Source: Bacillota bacterium
GTDB taxonomy: Bacteria; Bacillota; Clostridia; Acetivibrionales; JANLFN01
Direction of reading: 5' to 3'
DNA length: 64,000 bases
NCBI GenBank assembly: GCA_023421675.1
Contig: JAEZTC010000013.1
Location: 620,001-684,000 of the forward strand
Shown piece after piece: positions 15,898-23,898 of the stretch (its first letter is position 1; every line of letters starts with the position of its first letter). The position numbers and the translations under genes are program-made. The notes under the pieces are model-generated. The model ran no database searches and was not told the DNA's origin. It saw nothing but the letters and a program-made list of their open reading frames with translations.

Positions 15898-17388
15898 ATG
15901 GAAATAAATCAGCAGGATATTCAACGAATAATTGAAGAAGTCATAAAGAGAGTTGGTCCGGAAGTTGCAAATAACCAAATAAATACAGCAGGGATTAGTA
16001 CTCCTGAAAGTGCAATTCCTGCATCAGGACAGAAGGGTGTTTTTGAGAGAATTGAGGATGCTATTGATGCAGCTTACCAGGCACAAAAGTTATTTTATTC
16101 AAAATATCATCTCAAGGACAGAGAAAGAATTATTACTGCAATACGTTCAGTGTGCAGGGCTCAGATAGATAAGTTGGCATTAATGGTTTATGAAGAAACG
16201 AAACTTGGACGTGTTGAAGATAAGAAATTAAAGCATCAGTTGGTTATAGAAAAAACACCGGGACCCGAGGATCTTGAAACACATGCAATATCAGGCGATG
16301 ATGGTTTAACAATTATTGAGCCGGCTCCATTTGGTGTAATTGGAGCTATAACGCCAACTACAAACCCTACTGAAACAATAATAAACAATTCCATATCAAT
16401 GGTATCTGGCGGAAACAGTGTGGTATTCAATGTACATCCTTCTGCAAAACGCTGCTGCGCATACGCTGTTGACCTGATTAACCGTACAATTGTTGAAAAC
16501 GGCGGACCTGAAAACCTGGTTACTATGGTCAAAGAACCAAGTATGGAAACTGTAAAAGTACTTTCATCAAGCCCTAAAATCAGACTCCTTGTTGGAACCG
16601 GCGGGACTGCAATGGTACGTTCACTACTTCAGTCAGGAAAGAAGGTTATTGGAGCAGGTGCCGGTAATCCGCCAGTAATAGTTGATGAGACTGCGGATAT
16701 TAAACATGCTGCAAAACAGATATTCTTAGGGGCATCTTTTGACAACAATATTATTTGTGCAGCAGAAAAGGAAGTATTTGTTCTTGAACAGATAGCAAAT
16801 GATTTTATTTATAACATGGTTGAAGCCGGAGCATTTTTGCTTAACAAGTCTCAGCTTGAACAGATTGTAGATCTTGTTCTGACATACGAGGAAAAACCAT
16901 GTAACAGCGGTTGTGCATCAAGTGTAAGAAGAGTTTACCACCCTAACAAGCAGTGGGTAGGCAAAGATGCAGGATTAATGCTTGAAAAGATAGGAATAAC
17001 AGGCAAGCGTGATGTAAGGCTGTTAATATGTGAAGTCCCTTTTGATCATCCTCTGGTTAAGACTGAGCAACTTATGCCGGTACTTCCTATTGTAAGATGC
17101 AGGAACCTTGAGGAAGCAATTACTATGGCTATTGCTGCAGAAAGCGGAAACCGTCATACAGCATCAATGTTTTCAACAAATATTAATAATCTGACCGCTT
17201 TTGCCAAGGAAATAGAGACAACAATTTTTGTTAAGAATTACTCTACTCTGGCCGGTTTTGGATTCGGGGGAGAGGGTTACGCTACAATGACGATAGCCGG
17301 TCCAACCGGAGAAGGACTTACATCTGCCCGGAGCTTTACAAGACAAAGGCGGTGTGTTCTTGCTGAAGGCGGCTTCCGTATTATATAG
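15898..17388 (+). CDS. CoA-acylating aldehyde dehydrogenase (PduP/EutE type)
   Basis: About 496 residues from ATG 15898 (AAGGTGAG upstream; GTG 15883 overlaps the aldolase stop). It oxidises an aldehyde to its acyl-CoA with NAD+ and CoA. The N-terminus, QQDIQRIIEEVIKRV followed by a Pro/Ser/Gly-rich linker, is a typical encapsulation peptide. The enzyme body has GAITPTTNPTET, the cofactor site VGTGGTAMV and GAGAGNPPVIVD, and the catalytic Cys at about residue 287 in NNIICAAEKE. Product acyl-CoA would feed PduL and the CoA-transferase-like pair encoded downstream; NADH would be recycled by the alcohol dehydrogenase. Confidence 0.93.
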   Translation: MEINQQDIQRIIEEVIKRVGPEVANNQINTAGISTPESAIPASGQKGVFERIEDAIDAAYQAQKLFYSKYHLKDRERIITAIRSVCRAQIDKLALMVYEETKLGRVEDKKLKHQLVIEKTPGPEDLETHAISGDDGLTIIEPAPFGVIGAITPTTNPTETIINNSISMVSGGNSVVFNVHPSAKRCCAYAVDLINRTIVENGGPENLVTMVKEPSMETVKVLSSSPKIRLLVGTGGTAMVRSLLQSGKKVIGAGAGNPPVIVDETADIKHAAKQIFLGASFDNNIICAAEKEVFVLEQIANDFIYNMVEAGAFLLNKSQLEQIVDLVLTYEEKPCNSGCASSVRRVYHPNKQWVGKDAGLMLEKIGITGKRDVRLLICEVPFDHPLVKTEQLMPVLPIVRCRNLEEAITMAIAAESGNRHTASMFSTNINNLTAFAKEIETTIFVKNYSTLAGFGFGGEGYATMTIAGPTGEGLTSARSFTRQRRCVLAEGGFRII

Positions 17389-17399
17389 GAGGAATCATA

Positions 17400-17732
17400 A
17401 TGCTGGATTATGCAGTGGGTTTCCTGGAGGTTGCCGGGTATAGTGTTGCACTCGATGCAATGGACAAAGCCTGCAAAACCGCAGATATAACAATATTGGG
17501 AATTGATACAATAAACCCTAAAGATACAAAGGCCCATATTCCTCTAACGGTGCAGGTGAAATTCAAAGGAACTGTTTCTGATGTAAAAGTTGCAATAGAA
17601 GCTGCACGTGAGGTTGCTTTAAAGTATATTACCCCTGGTGAAATTACTACTCATGTTATAGAAGGACCATTTGAAGGTGTAGACAAGCTCGCTAATATAG
17701 GTAAGGTTAAAGTTAAATCATTAAAAAAATAG
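17400..17732 (+). CDS. BMC-domain shell protein, divergent hexamer type
   Basis: 110 residues from ATG 17400 behind AGGAGG. A single BMC domain: it starts MLDYAVGFLEVAGYSVALDAMDKACK and continues through LTVQVKFKGTVSDVKVAIEAARE. It has a longer loop near residues 37-46 and a C-terminal tail, and is clearly different from the two near-identical shell paralogues that follow. The K-I-G-S-G pore loop of standard BMC-H proteins is replaced, so the pore should have different selectivity. It directly follows the aldehyde dehydrogenase gene. Confidence 0.9.
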   Translation: MLDYAVGFLEVAGYSVALDAMDKACKTADITILGIDTINPKDTKAHIPLTVQVKFKGTVSDVKVAIEAAREVALKYITPGEITTHVIEGPFEGVDKLANIGKVKVKSLKK

Positions 17733-17770
17733 TATTTATCTAATATTTATATTTTAAGGAGGAAGAAAGC

Positions 17771-18043
17771 ATGTCAGCTATAGGAATGATTGAAACAAGA
17801 GGACTTACAGCATCAATAGAAGCTGCAGATGCTATGCTTAAGGCGGCAAATGTAGAACTTGTGGGCACAGAAAAGATTGGCTCGGGACTTGTTACTGTTA
17901 TTATCAAAGGTGAAGTAGGAGCTGTAAAAGCTGCTACTGAAGCTGGATCGGAAGCTGCACAAAGACTTGGCGAACTTGTTGCTGTTCATGTAATACCACG
18001 TCCGCATAGCGATGTAACAAAAATTCTGCCGTCGTTGGGCTGA
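17771..18043 (+). CDS. BMC-H hexameric shell protein (PduA/EutM type), copy 1
   Basis: 90 residues. Canonical BMC-H: SAIGMIETRGL, a LVGTEKIGSGLVTVIIKG segment with the KIGSG pore loop, then VGAVKAATEAGSEAA and the edge motif HVIPRPH. It forms hexamers that tile the shell facets. About 84 of 90 residues are identical to the product from ATG 18519, so the two arose by recent duplication or are kept alike. AAGGAGGAAG precedes ATG 17771. Confidence 0.95.
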   Translation: MSAIGMIETRGLTASIEAADAMLKAANVELVGTEKIGSGLVTVIIKGEVGAVKAATEAGSEAAQRLGELVAVHVIPRPHSDVTKILPSLG

Positions 18044-18047
18044 TTTT

Positions 18048-18350
18048 ATGCAAAATGAAAAAGCACCGTATAACGCAATAGGTGTTGTTGAAGTCAATTT
18101 TTATGCTAATGCCGTATGCCTTCTTGATGTAATGGAAAAAGCCGCTGATATAGAGTTTCTAACATCGGAAAATCGTCTCGGAGGACGAATGGTTACATTG
18201 ATTGTAGGTGGTACGACTTCGGGAGTTAATGCTGCTGTTGAAGCTGCCAGAGCTGCTGGAGAAGGCATGAGTGTCAATCCGATAAAAGTAGCAATTGTAA
18301 TAGGTAACCCACATCCCGAGATATTAAAGTTTTTCCCAGTGAAGTCTTAG
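18048..18350 (+). CDS. BMC-H-like shell protein, divergent
   Basis: 100 residues starting 4 bases after the previous stop, with no strong ribosome binding site of its own, so translational coupling is likely. A BMC domain with an eight-residue N-terminal lead (MQNEKAPY), NAIGVVEVNFYANAV, a distinct pore loop (SENRLGGRMVTL) and GVNAAVEAARAAGE, ending IGNPHPEIL. The altered pore and edge suggest a specialised hexamer within the shell. Confidence 0.88.
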   Translation: MQNEKAPYNAIGVVEVNFYANAVCLLDVMEKAADIEFLTSENRLGGRMVTLIVGGTTSGVNAAVEAARAAGEGMSVNPIKVAIVIGNPHPEILKFFPVKS

Positions 18351-18365
18351 AAAGGGAATGATAGC

Positions 18366-18791
18366 ATGAATGCCGGAAAAGATGAAAAGAAAAAAACAAT
18401 GACAGATAAGAAAATAACTCAAACAAAAGAAACAAGCTTGGGAGCTGTAAAAAACAGCGATAATACCAAAATGATAAATGTAAATGAAAATAAACCAAAA
18501 AACAGGGAGGAAAAGAAAATGTCAGCAATAGGAATGATTGAAACAAGAGGACTTACAGCATCAATAGAAGCAGCAGATGCTATGTTAAAGGCAGCAGATG
18601 TTGAGCTTGTTGGAACAGAAAAAATTGGATCAGGACTTGTAACCGTTATTATAAAAGGAGAAGTCGGAGCTGTAAAAGCTGCTACAGAAGCTGGATCGGA
18701 AGCTGCACAAAGACTTGGAGAGCTCGTTGCAGTTCATGTAATACCACGTCCTCATACAGATGTAGCTAAAATACTTCCTGCAATAAAGTAG
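18366..18791 (+). CDS. BMC-H shell protein, copy 2, with optional 51-residue N-terminal extension
   Basis: From ATG 18366 (AAAGGGAATG upstream) the product has 141 residues: a Lys/Asn/Thr-rich, probably disordered 51-residue lead, then a 90-residue BMC-H domain almost identical to copy 1. From the internal ATG 18519, which has a stronger site (GGGAGG, 8 bases), only the 90-residue domain is made. Both starts may be used, as known for PduB/PduB', where the extension ties shell to cargo. The pore loop KIGSG is kept. If only 18519 is used, the upstream 160 bases are a leader that happens to be open. Confidence 0.88.
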   Translation: MNAGKDEKKKTMTDKKITQTKETSLGAVKNSDNTKMINVNENKPKNREEKKMSAIGMIETRGLTASIEAADAMLKAADVELVGTEKIGSGLVTVIIKGEVGAVKAATEAGSEAAQRLGELVAVHVIPRPHTDVAKILPAIK

Positions 18792-18810
18792 AGGAAGGAG
18801 TTGGGCGGAC

Positions 18811-19470
18811 ATGACAGTAGACAATGAACTGATTAAATTTGTGACAACACTTGTGGTTGATGAAATCGGCAAGCTTGGGCACATAATGGACTTATCATCA
18901 GCCAGATATGTTAATGTGGGGATTTCCGCCCGTCATGTGCACTTACAAAGAGACCATGTTGAGGCTCTCTTTGGTAAGGATTACAGGTTAACACGTTTGA
19001 AAGATTTATCTCAGCCCGGACAGTTTGCTGCAAATGAAGTTGTAACGATTATAGGTCCCAGGGGGAAGATTGAAAAAGTCAGGATATTAGGACCGGAACG
19101 CCCTCATACTCAGGTAGAGGTTGCTGCATCGGATGCGCGTATTCTCGGAATAAAAACTGAAGTAAGAAATTCCGGCGATGTAGAAGGTACTCCGGGATTG
19201 ACAATTATCGGCCCCCAAGGTTCTGTAGAAATAAAAGAAGGTGTCATTTTAGCCGACAGACACATCCATATGTCCCCCCGGGAAGCGGATTTGTACAGTG
19301 TTAAAAATGGACAAAAGGTTTCAGTAATAGTTCCTGGAATTCGTGGTGGAATAATTAAAAATGTCACTGTCCGGGTCAATGAAAATTACAGGTTGGATAT
19401 GCATATTGATACTGATGAAGCAAATGCATTCCTTGTTAAGCAGGGAGATAGGCTTGAGTTAGTCAGGTGA
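18811..19470 (+). CDS. pduL: Phosphate acyltransferase PduL
   Basis: 219 residues. It converts acyl-CoA and phosphate to acyl phosphate and CoA, recycling CoA in the compartment and allowing ATP formation by a kinase. Two PduL half-domains are visible, each with a zinc-site motif: ISARHVHLQRDHVEALFG and LADRHIHMSPREADLYSV. The N-terminus, ELIKFVTTLVVDEIGKL, is an amphipathic helix like the PduL encapsulation peptide, followed by a short linker. GAGGAAGGAG precedes ATG 18811. No acetate/propionate kinase gene is in the window, so the phosphate ester is probably used by a general kinase. Confidence 0.93.
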   Translation: MTVDNELIKFVTTLVVDEIGKLGHIMDLSSARYVNVGISARHVHLQRDHVEALFGKDYRLTRLKDLSQPGQFAANEVVTIIGPRGKIEKVRILGPERPHTQVEVAASDARILGIKTEVRNSGDVEGTPGLTIIGPQGSVEIKEGVILADRHIHMSPREADLYSVKNGQKVSVIVPGIRGGIIKNVTVRVNENYRLDMHIDTDEANAFLVKQGDRLELVR

Positions 19471-19490
19471 GAATGGGAGGTAGTACCTCA

Positions 19491-19751
19491 ATGATTGTTG
19501 GAAAAGTAAAAGGAACTGTAGTGTCCACACGCAAGTGCCAAAATCTAGTCGGGTATAAGCTTCTGTTGGTTGAACCCCTTTATGGTGATAAAAGTCAGGT
19601 TTTTGTTGCTGCGGACAATCTGGGTGCTGGTATAGATGAGTTGGTTCTGGTAACTACTGATGAAACAACGCAGCATGCAATTGATAAAAGTTCACCAATA
19701 GACGCATTAATTGTAGGAATACTTGATTTTGAACCGCAGTTTGGCAAATAA
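19491..19751 (+). CDS. EutN/CcmL-type pentameric shell vertex protein
   Basis: 86 residues from ATG 19491, chosen for GGGAGG 10 bases upstream and because the family begins there; GTG 19467 would add eight residues. BMC-P signature: MIVGKVKGTVVSTRK, YKLLLVEPL, AADNLGAGIDELVLV and a C-terminal ALIVGILD. It forms pentamers that close the vertices of the icosahedral shell. It is the only BMC-P gene found, and no tandem-domain BMC-T gene is present. Confidence 0.92.
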   Translation: MIVGKVKGTVVSTRKCQNLVGYKLLLVEPLYGDKSQVFVAADNLGAGIDELVLVTTDETTQHAIDKSSPIDALIVGILDFEPQFGK

Positions 19752-19768
19752 GCCTGGAGGTGAAAAAA

Positions 19769-20929
19769 TTGGCAAAGACTTTAAATATACTTGCAGTAGG
19801 AGATCCAGCAGTAGATGTTTATGTTGACCCCAAATATCGTATTATTGAAAATTACACTAATGCAACAGGAATAGATGTAAATTTTGATATTATTCCCTTT
19901 GCCAGTTATTACTCCATTCTTATGGAAACTTTTGAAGGAAAGCACGACTATGATGTTGTGATGGTAGCTGGACACCTGTGGTCGGGGGATTTTGTTAAAA
20001 AGGGCTTTATAAAGGAAGTTAGCTTCCCGCAAACTAATGAGTACGATAAAAATGATATTCTTCCTGTAGTCTGTGAGGAACTGCAGTTTGATGGAAAAGA
20101 CTACCTTTACCCATCGTTTTGTGACGGGCACATTATACTTTACCGTAAATCCATATTACAACAGGTACTTAAAAGAGAATTCGGAAAAGTTGTGTCGGCA
20201 GATGAACTCATATCAGCTGTGAAAGCGGTACATGGCTATGAGGGGATGTCCGGTATTGTACTAAAAGCACATCCGAGCGAAATTTTCCTTGATGTTCTTC
20301 CTTACATCCGTGATGCCGGTTCGGAGGTTTTTGACAATACGACATTTATGCCGGTTTTTAATAATGAAAAGGCTGCTGCGGGTATTGAAAAGTATCTCTC
20401 GCTTAGAGCTTATGCGCCAGTTGATACCGGGAGTTATGGAAATGATGAAGTTCGTACTGCTTTTCAGAAACGCAAGACTGTATTTGCAGTAACATGGGGC
20501 GGACAGCTTGGTACGGTAATGAACGGTGAGTGTGAAGAAAGGGATGACATTGGTTTTGCGACCTTTAGGACACCTTGGAATGTTACATGGTCCTTTGCCA
20601 TTAATTCAAAATCGCAAAAGATCGAAGAGGCTAATGCTTTTCTTGCAAGCTTGTCAAGCAAGGAAACGGACCGAATTGTCGGAAGCCACGCAGGATCGCC
20701 TGTAAGGGCATCATCGTATGAAACTGACAAAGATAAATATAATTGGTATTCGATACATCTTGAAATGATAAGGGACCTTGCAAGGCCTATGCCCAAAATG
20801 CCTGACAGCGGAGAAAAGCTTGGTTGCCTTTATGAACAGCTTACTGAAGCATTTAAGAATAATAAAACTGTAAGACAGGCTTTGCAGGATGCTGAAACAG
20901 CCATAAGCAAAATAGACAAGGGGATTTAA
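19769..20929 (+). CDS. Solute-binding-protein-like protein without signal peptide, in the microcompartment operon
   Basis: About 386 residues from TTG 19769 (TGGAGG 7-8 bases upstream; GTG 19760 adds three). The sequence follows the extracellular solute-binding family 1 (type II periplasmic-binding) fold: TLNILAVGDPAVDVYVD, then YDVVMVAGHLWSGDFV, LYPSFCDGHIILYRK and AVTWGGQLGTVMNG. No signal peptide or lipobox is present from either start, so it should be cytosolic. It lies between the vertex protein and a flavoprotein. Possible roles are binding a cofactor or intermediate, or a scaffold; none is proven. It is not the transporter's binding protein, which is encoded at 7715. Confidence 0.75.
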   Translation: MAKTLNILAVGDPAVDVYVDPKYRIIENYTNATGIDVNFDIIPFASYYSILMETFEGKHDYDVVMVAGHLWSGDFVKKGFIKEVSFPQTNEYDKNDILPVVCEELQFDGKDYLYPSFCDGHIILYRKSILQQVLKREFGKVVSADELISAVKAVHGYEGMSGIVLKAHPSEIFLDVLPYIRDAGSEVFDNTTFMPVFNNEKAAAGIEKYLSLRAYAPVDTGSYGNDEVRTAFQKRKTVFAVTWGGQLGTVMNGECEERDDIGFATFRTPWNVTWSFAINSKSQKIEEANAFLASLSSKETDRIVGSHAGSPVRASSYETDKDKYNWYSIHLEMIRDLARPMPKMPDSGEKLGCLYEQLTEAFKNNKTVRQALQDAETAISKIDKGI

Positions 20930-20935
20930 GTCAAA

Positions 20936-22267
20936 ATGAAAACTATCATTATCGGTGGTGTTGCTGCCGGTATGTCGGCAGCTTCTAAAATAAAAAGAAG
21001 CGATAAAAATGCAGAAGTAATTGTATATGAAAAGGGATCTCACATTTCTTACGGTGCTTGCGGCTTACCGTACTTTGTGTCGGATGTTAATAATGACTGG
21101 AATAAGATGATTGCCAGAACAAAGGAACAGTTTGAATCACAGGGTATATCGGTCAAGCTTCATCATGAAGTGGTAAAGGTTTTCCCTGAATCTAAAAAGT
21201 TGATTATTAGGAATCTTGATACTGAAGATTTTGTTATAGATTATTATGATAAGTTGATGATTTCAACAGGTGCTGCATCTGTAATTCCGAATATACCAGG
21301 TACATGGCTTAAGGGAGTACATGCGCTTAAAAATATAGAAGATGGAATTGCTTTAAAAGAAGCTGTAATGAGCAGCAGCGTAAAGGATGTAATAGTTGTC
21401 GGCGGAGGCTATATCGGTATTGAGGTAGTAGAAGCAATGGTCGAACTAAAGAAAAATGTGCGCTGCATAGAAGCAGCTGACCGCATTCTTGCTTCCTTTG
21501 ATACAGAGATGGCTGAGCTTGCCAGAAACGAAATTGAAAAACATGGAGTAAATATTCATACGGGTGAAAAGGTTGGGGAACTGATTGGTACCGAATATGT
21601 TGAAGGAGTAAAAACAGACAAAGGCATGTATAAGGCTGATCTGGTTATTCTTGCAATAGGTGTCCGTCCTTCAACTGCATTTTTAAAGGATACAGGTATT
21701 CAAATGGCGCCCAATGGAGCTATTGTCGTAGACAGAGAACTTCGGACGAGCATACCTGATATATGGGCTGCAGGAGACTGTGCTCTTGTATACCACAGGG
21801 GAATGGAAGAAAATACTTATCTGGCGCTTGGAACAGTTGCCAATAAATGCGGAAGAATCGCCGGGGGAAATATTTGCGGGCGTCACGACAAATTTATAGG
21901 TGCACTTGGGTCAGCGGCAATAAAGGTTCTTGATATAGAAATGGGAAGGACGGGAATGTCGGAAAATGATGCAAAAAGATTGGGTATTAACTACTCAACA
22001 ATAATGGTTAACGCAAATGATCATCCGGCATATTATCCGAATCCTACACCATTAACAATAAAGCTTTTGTATGAAAAGGGAACTAAACGTATTCTTGGTG
22101 CGCAGGCAGCAGGAACAAAAGGTGCTGTAATGCGTATAGATGCGATAGCGATAGCTATTCATAGCAAATTAAGTACAGACGAACTCGGAATGGTGGATTT
22201 ATGCTATGCACCTCCGTTCGCAGGGGTTTGGGATGCAATTCATATTGCTTGTAACGCTGCAAAGTAG
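20936..22267 (+). CDS. CoA-disulfide reductase-like FAD/NAD(P)H oxidoreductase
   Basis: 443 residues. FAD site TIIIGGVAAGMSAASK at the N-terminus, the single redox Cys42 in SYGACGLPYF as in CoA-disulfide reductase and NADH oxidase, a second dinucleotide site VIVVGGGYIGIEVVEA, the FAD motif IWAAGDCA and a C-terminal dimerisation domain. Family members reduce CoA disulfides, polysulfide or O2 with NAD(P)H. In this operon it may keep CoA and active-site thiols reduced, or scavenge oxygen or sulfur species; methylthio-compound metabolism would give a reason for a thiol enzyme. The function is inferred. Confidence 0.82.
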   Translation: MKTIIIGGVAAGMSAASKIKRSDKNAEVIVYEKGSHISYGACGLPYFVSDVNNDWNKMIARTKEQFESQGISVKLHHEVVKVFPESKKLIIRNLDTEDFVIDYYDKLMISTGAASVIPNIPGTWLKGVHALKNIEDGIALKEAVMSSSVKDVIVVGGGYIGIEVVEAMVELKKNVRCIEAADRILASFDTEMAELARNEIEKHGVNIHTGEKVGELIGTEYVEGVKTDKGMYKADLVILAIGVRPSTAFLKDTGIQMAPNGAIVVDRELRTSIPDIWAAGDCALVYHRGMEENTYLALGTVANKCGRIAGGNICGRHDKFIGALGSAAIKVLDIEMGRTGMSENDAKRLGINYSTIMVNANDHPAYYPNPTPLTIKLLYEKGTKRILGAQAAGTKGAVMRIDAIAIAIHSKLSTDELGMVDLCYAPPFAGVWDAIHIACNAAK

Positions 22268-22276
22268 GTGACTTAT

Positions 22277-23107
22277 ATGATAGATAAACGTAAAACCTTA
22301 TCGGAAGCTACATCTGTTATAAAAGACGGGGATATGGTCGCTTTTGGAGGAAATGTCCTTCATAGGTCTCCTATGGCTATGGTAAGGGAATTGGTAAGAC
22401 AAAATAAAAAAGGACTCAAACTTGTTAAAACCGCGGGAGCCATGGAAGTGGATATGCTTTGCCTGGCAGGGTGCGTTTTTTCTGTTGATGCCGGCTATAT
22501 AAGTTATGAGACAGAATTCGGACTTGCAACATTTTACCGTAAGGCCGTAGAAAATGGTGTTGTAAAGGCCAACGAACATGCATGCTACACGGTTATCTGT
22601 GCACTTCGCGGCGGACAAATGGGCGTCCCTTTCATGCCTGTTAAAGGTCTGGTTGCAGGTGATTTATTAAAGGTGAATGATTATTTCAAGGTCATACAGG
22701 ACCCTTATGGTAGTGGCAATACTACAGTTGTTAAGGCATTAAACCCTGATGTGGCGGTTATACATGTTCAGGAAGCCGATTGCGAAGGAAACTCACGTAT
22801 ACTGGGACCTAAATTTGAAGATGTGCTTATGTCCAGGGCTGCTAAAAAGGTTATTATTACAGCTGAAAATATTGTTCCTACAAGTAAGGCTGTGGGCAAT
22901 CCCGGGAATATAGATATACCCGGTTTCCTTGTAACTGCAGTGGTACATGCACCAAGGGGAGCTGCTCCATGCTCATGTCCATCACATTATGATATAGATA
23001 GAAATGCAGTAAAGATGTTTAAAGCTCTCTCGGGAAAAGAAGAACTTGATGCTTACCTGGCACGTTATGAAAAAAGCGACAGATCCGGAATAGGAGGGCG
23101 CTTATGA
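22277..23107 (+). CDS. CoA-transferase-like protein, alpha subunit (GctA/IpdA type)
   Basis: About 276 residues from ATG 22277 (AGGTGA 6 bases upstream; GTG 22268 adds three). It belongs to the family I CoA transferase alpha subunits: KDGDMVAFGGNVLHRSPMAM at the start, TEFGLATFYRKAVENG, then CALRGGQMGVPFMPVKGL. The beta gene overlaps its stop by ATGA, so the two are translated together as a heteromer. A transferase would move CoA from the aldehyde-dehydrogenase product to a carboxylate such as acetate. The beta partner seems to lack the usual catalytic Glu, so a hydrolase role as in IpdAB must be considered. Confidence 0.82.
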   Translation: MIDKRKTLSEATSVIKDGDMVAFGGNVLHRSPMAMVRELVRQNKKGLKLVKTAGAMEVDMLCLAGCVFSVDAGYISYETEFGLATFYRKAVENGVVKANEHACYTVICALRGGQMGVPFMPVKGLVAGDLLKVNDYFKVIQDPYGSGNTTVVKALNPDVAVIHVQEADCEGNSRILGPKFEDVLMSRAAKKVIITAENIVPTSKAVGNPGNIDIPGFLVTAVVHAPRGAAPCSCPSHYDIDRNAVKMFKALSGKEELDAYLARYEKSDRSGIGGRL

Positions 23108-23856
23108 ATACGATACAGTTCAAATATAAATCGGATTCGGTAAAACCGGCAGATATAATGACATGTGTACTGGCAAGGCAAATTAGCAACGGTAATACTG
23201 TTTTTCATGGTGTTGCCTCCCATATGCCAATGATAGCCATGCTGTTGGCAAGAGCTACTCATGCGCCTGATATGGTTTATTTGAATATACCCGGGGGGGT
23301 TAACCCAAAGCCGGTCAAACACAGCAGCTATTCATCGGCCGGTAATGAACTTTATAGCAATGCAAGCTCCTTATTCGGCCTTCAGGAGGTTTTTGACCTT
23401 TCCATGAGAGGCGGACTTGATGTTGCTTTTTTAAGTGGAATACAGTTTGATATTGAGGGAAATATTAATGCTTCGGTAATTGGTGACTATAATAAACCAA
23501 AAGTCAGAATGCCCGGTGGTGCGGGAAGTGCAGTACTTATACCCACTGCCCGTAAAGCTGTTATCTGGAGAACAAAGCACGATAAAAGAACTTTCGTACC
23601 AAAGGTGGATTTTGTTACAACGCGCGGAAATCTTTCCAAAATAGTTACACCACTTTGTGTTTTTGCGTATGAGAATGGGCATCTGGTGTTAGAATCAGTG
23701 CATCAGACATCTTCACTTGAGGAAGTAAAGGCTAATACAGGCTTTGATATAAATGTTAATAATGCTGCTGTTACAGTACCGCCAAGTTTTGAAGAAATGG
23801 CTGCACTTTCAAGATTAGATCCAAATGATCTCCGCTCTTGTGAGTTCGCAAAATAA
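23104..23856 (+). CDS. CoA-transferase-like protein, beta subunit (GctB/IpdB type)
   Basis: 250 residues, starting within the ATGA overlap with the alpha gene. It resembles glutaconate CoA-transferase B: ADIMTCVLARQISNG, AFLSGIQFDIEGNINASVIG, then MPGGAGSAVLIPTA. In GctB the covalent CoA-ester Glu lies in IIVESG after the first strand-loop unit; the matching stretch here reads MVYLNIPGG, so Asn seems to replace it. The IpdB proteins of steroid catabolism also lack that Glu. The alignment was made from memory and by eye. Confidence 0.8.
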   Translation: MNTIQFKYKSDSVKPADIMTCVLARQISNGNTVFHGVASHMPMIAMLLARATHAPDMVYLNIPGGVNPKPVKHSSYSSAGNELYSNASSLFGLQEVFDLSMRGGLDVAFLSGIQFDIEGNINASVIGDYNKPKVRMPGGAGSAVLIPTARKAVIWRTKHDKRTFVPKVDFVTTRGNLSKIVTPLCVFAYENGHLVLESVHQTSSLEEVKANTGFDINVNNAAVTVPPSFEEMAALSRLDPNDLRSCEFAK

Positions 23857-23898
23857 TATAGACTTATAACGCAGTATAATGGATTGGAGCGACTTATA

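Noticed and set aside
18366..18518. A separate small gene ahead of the second BMC-H
   Set aside because: The frame runs straight into the BMC domain without a stop, so it is an extension or an open leader, not a gene of its own.
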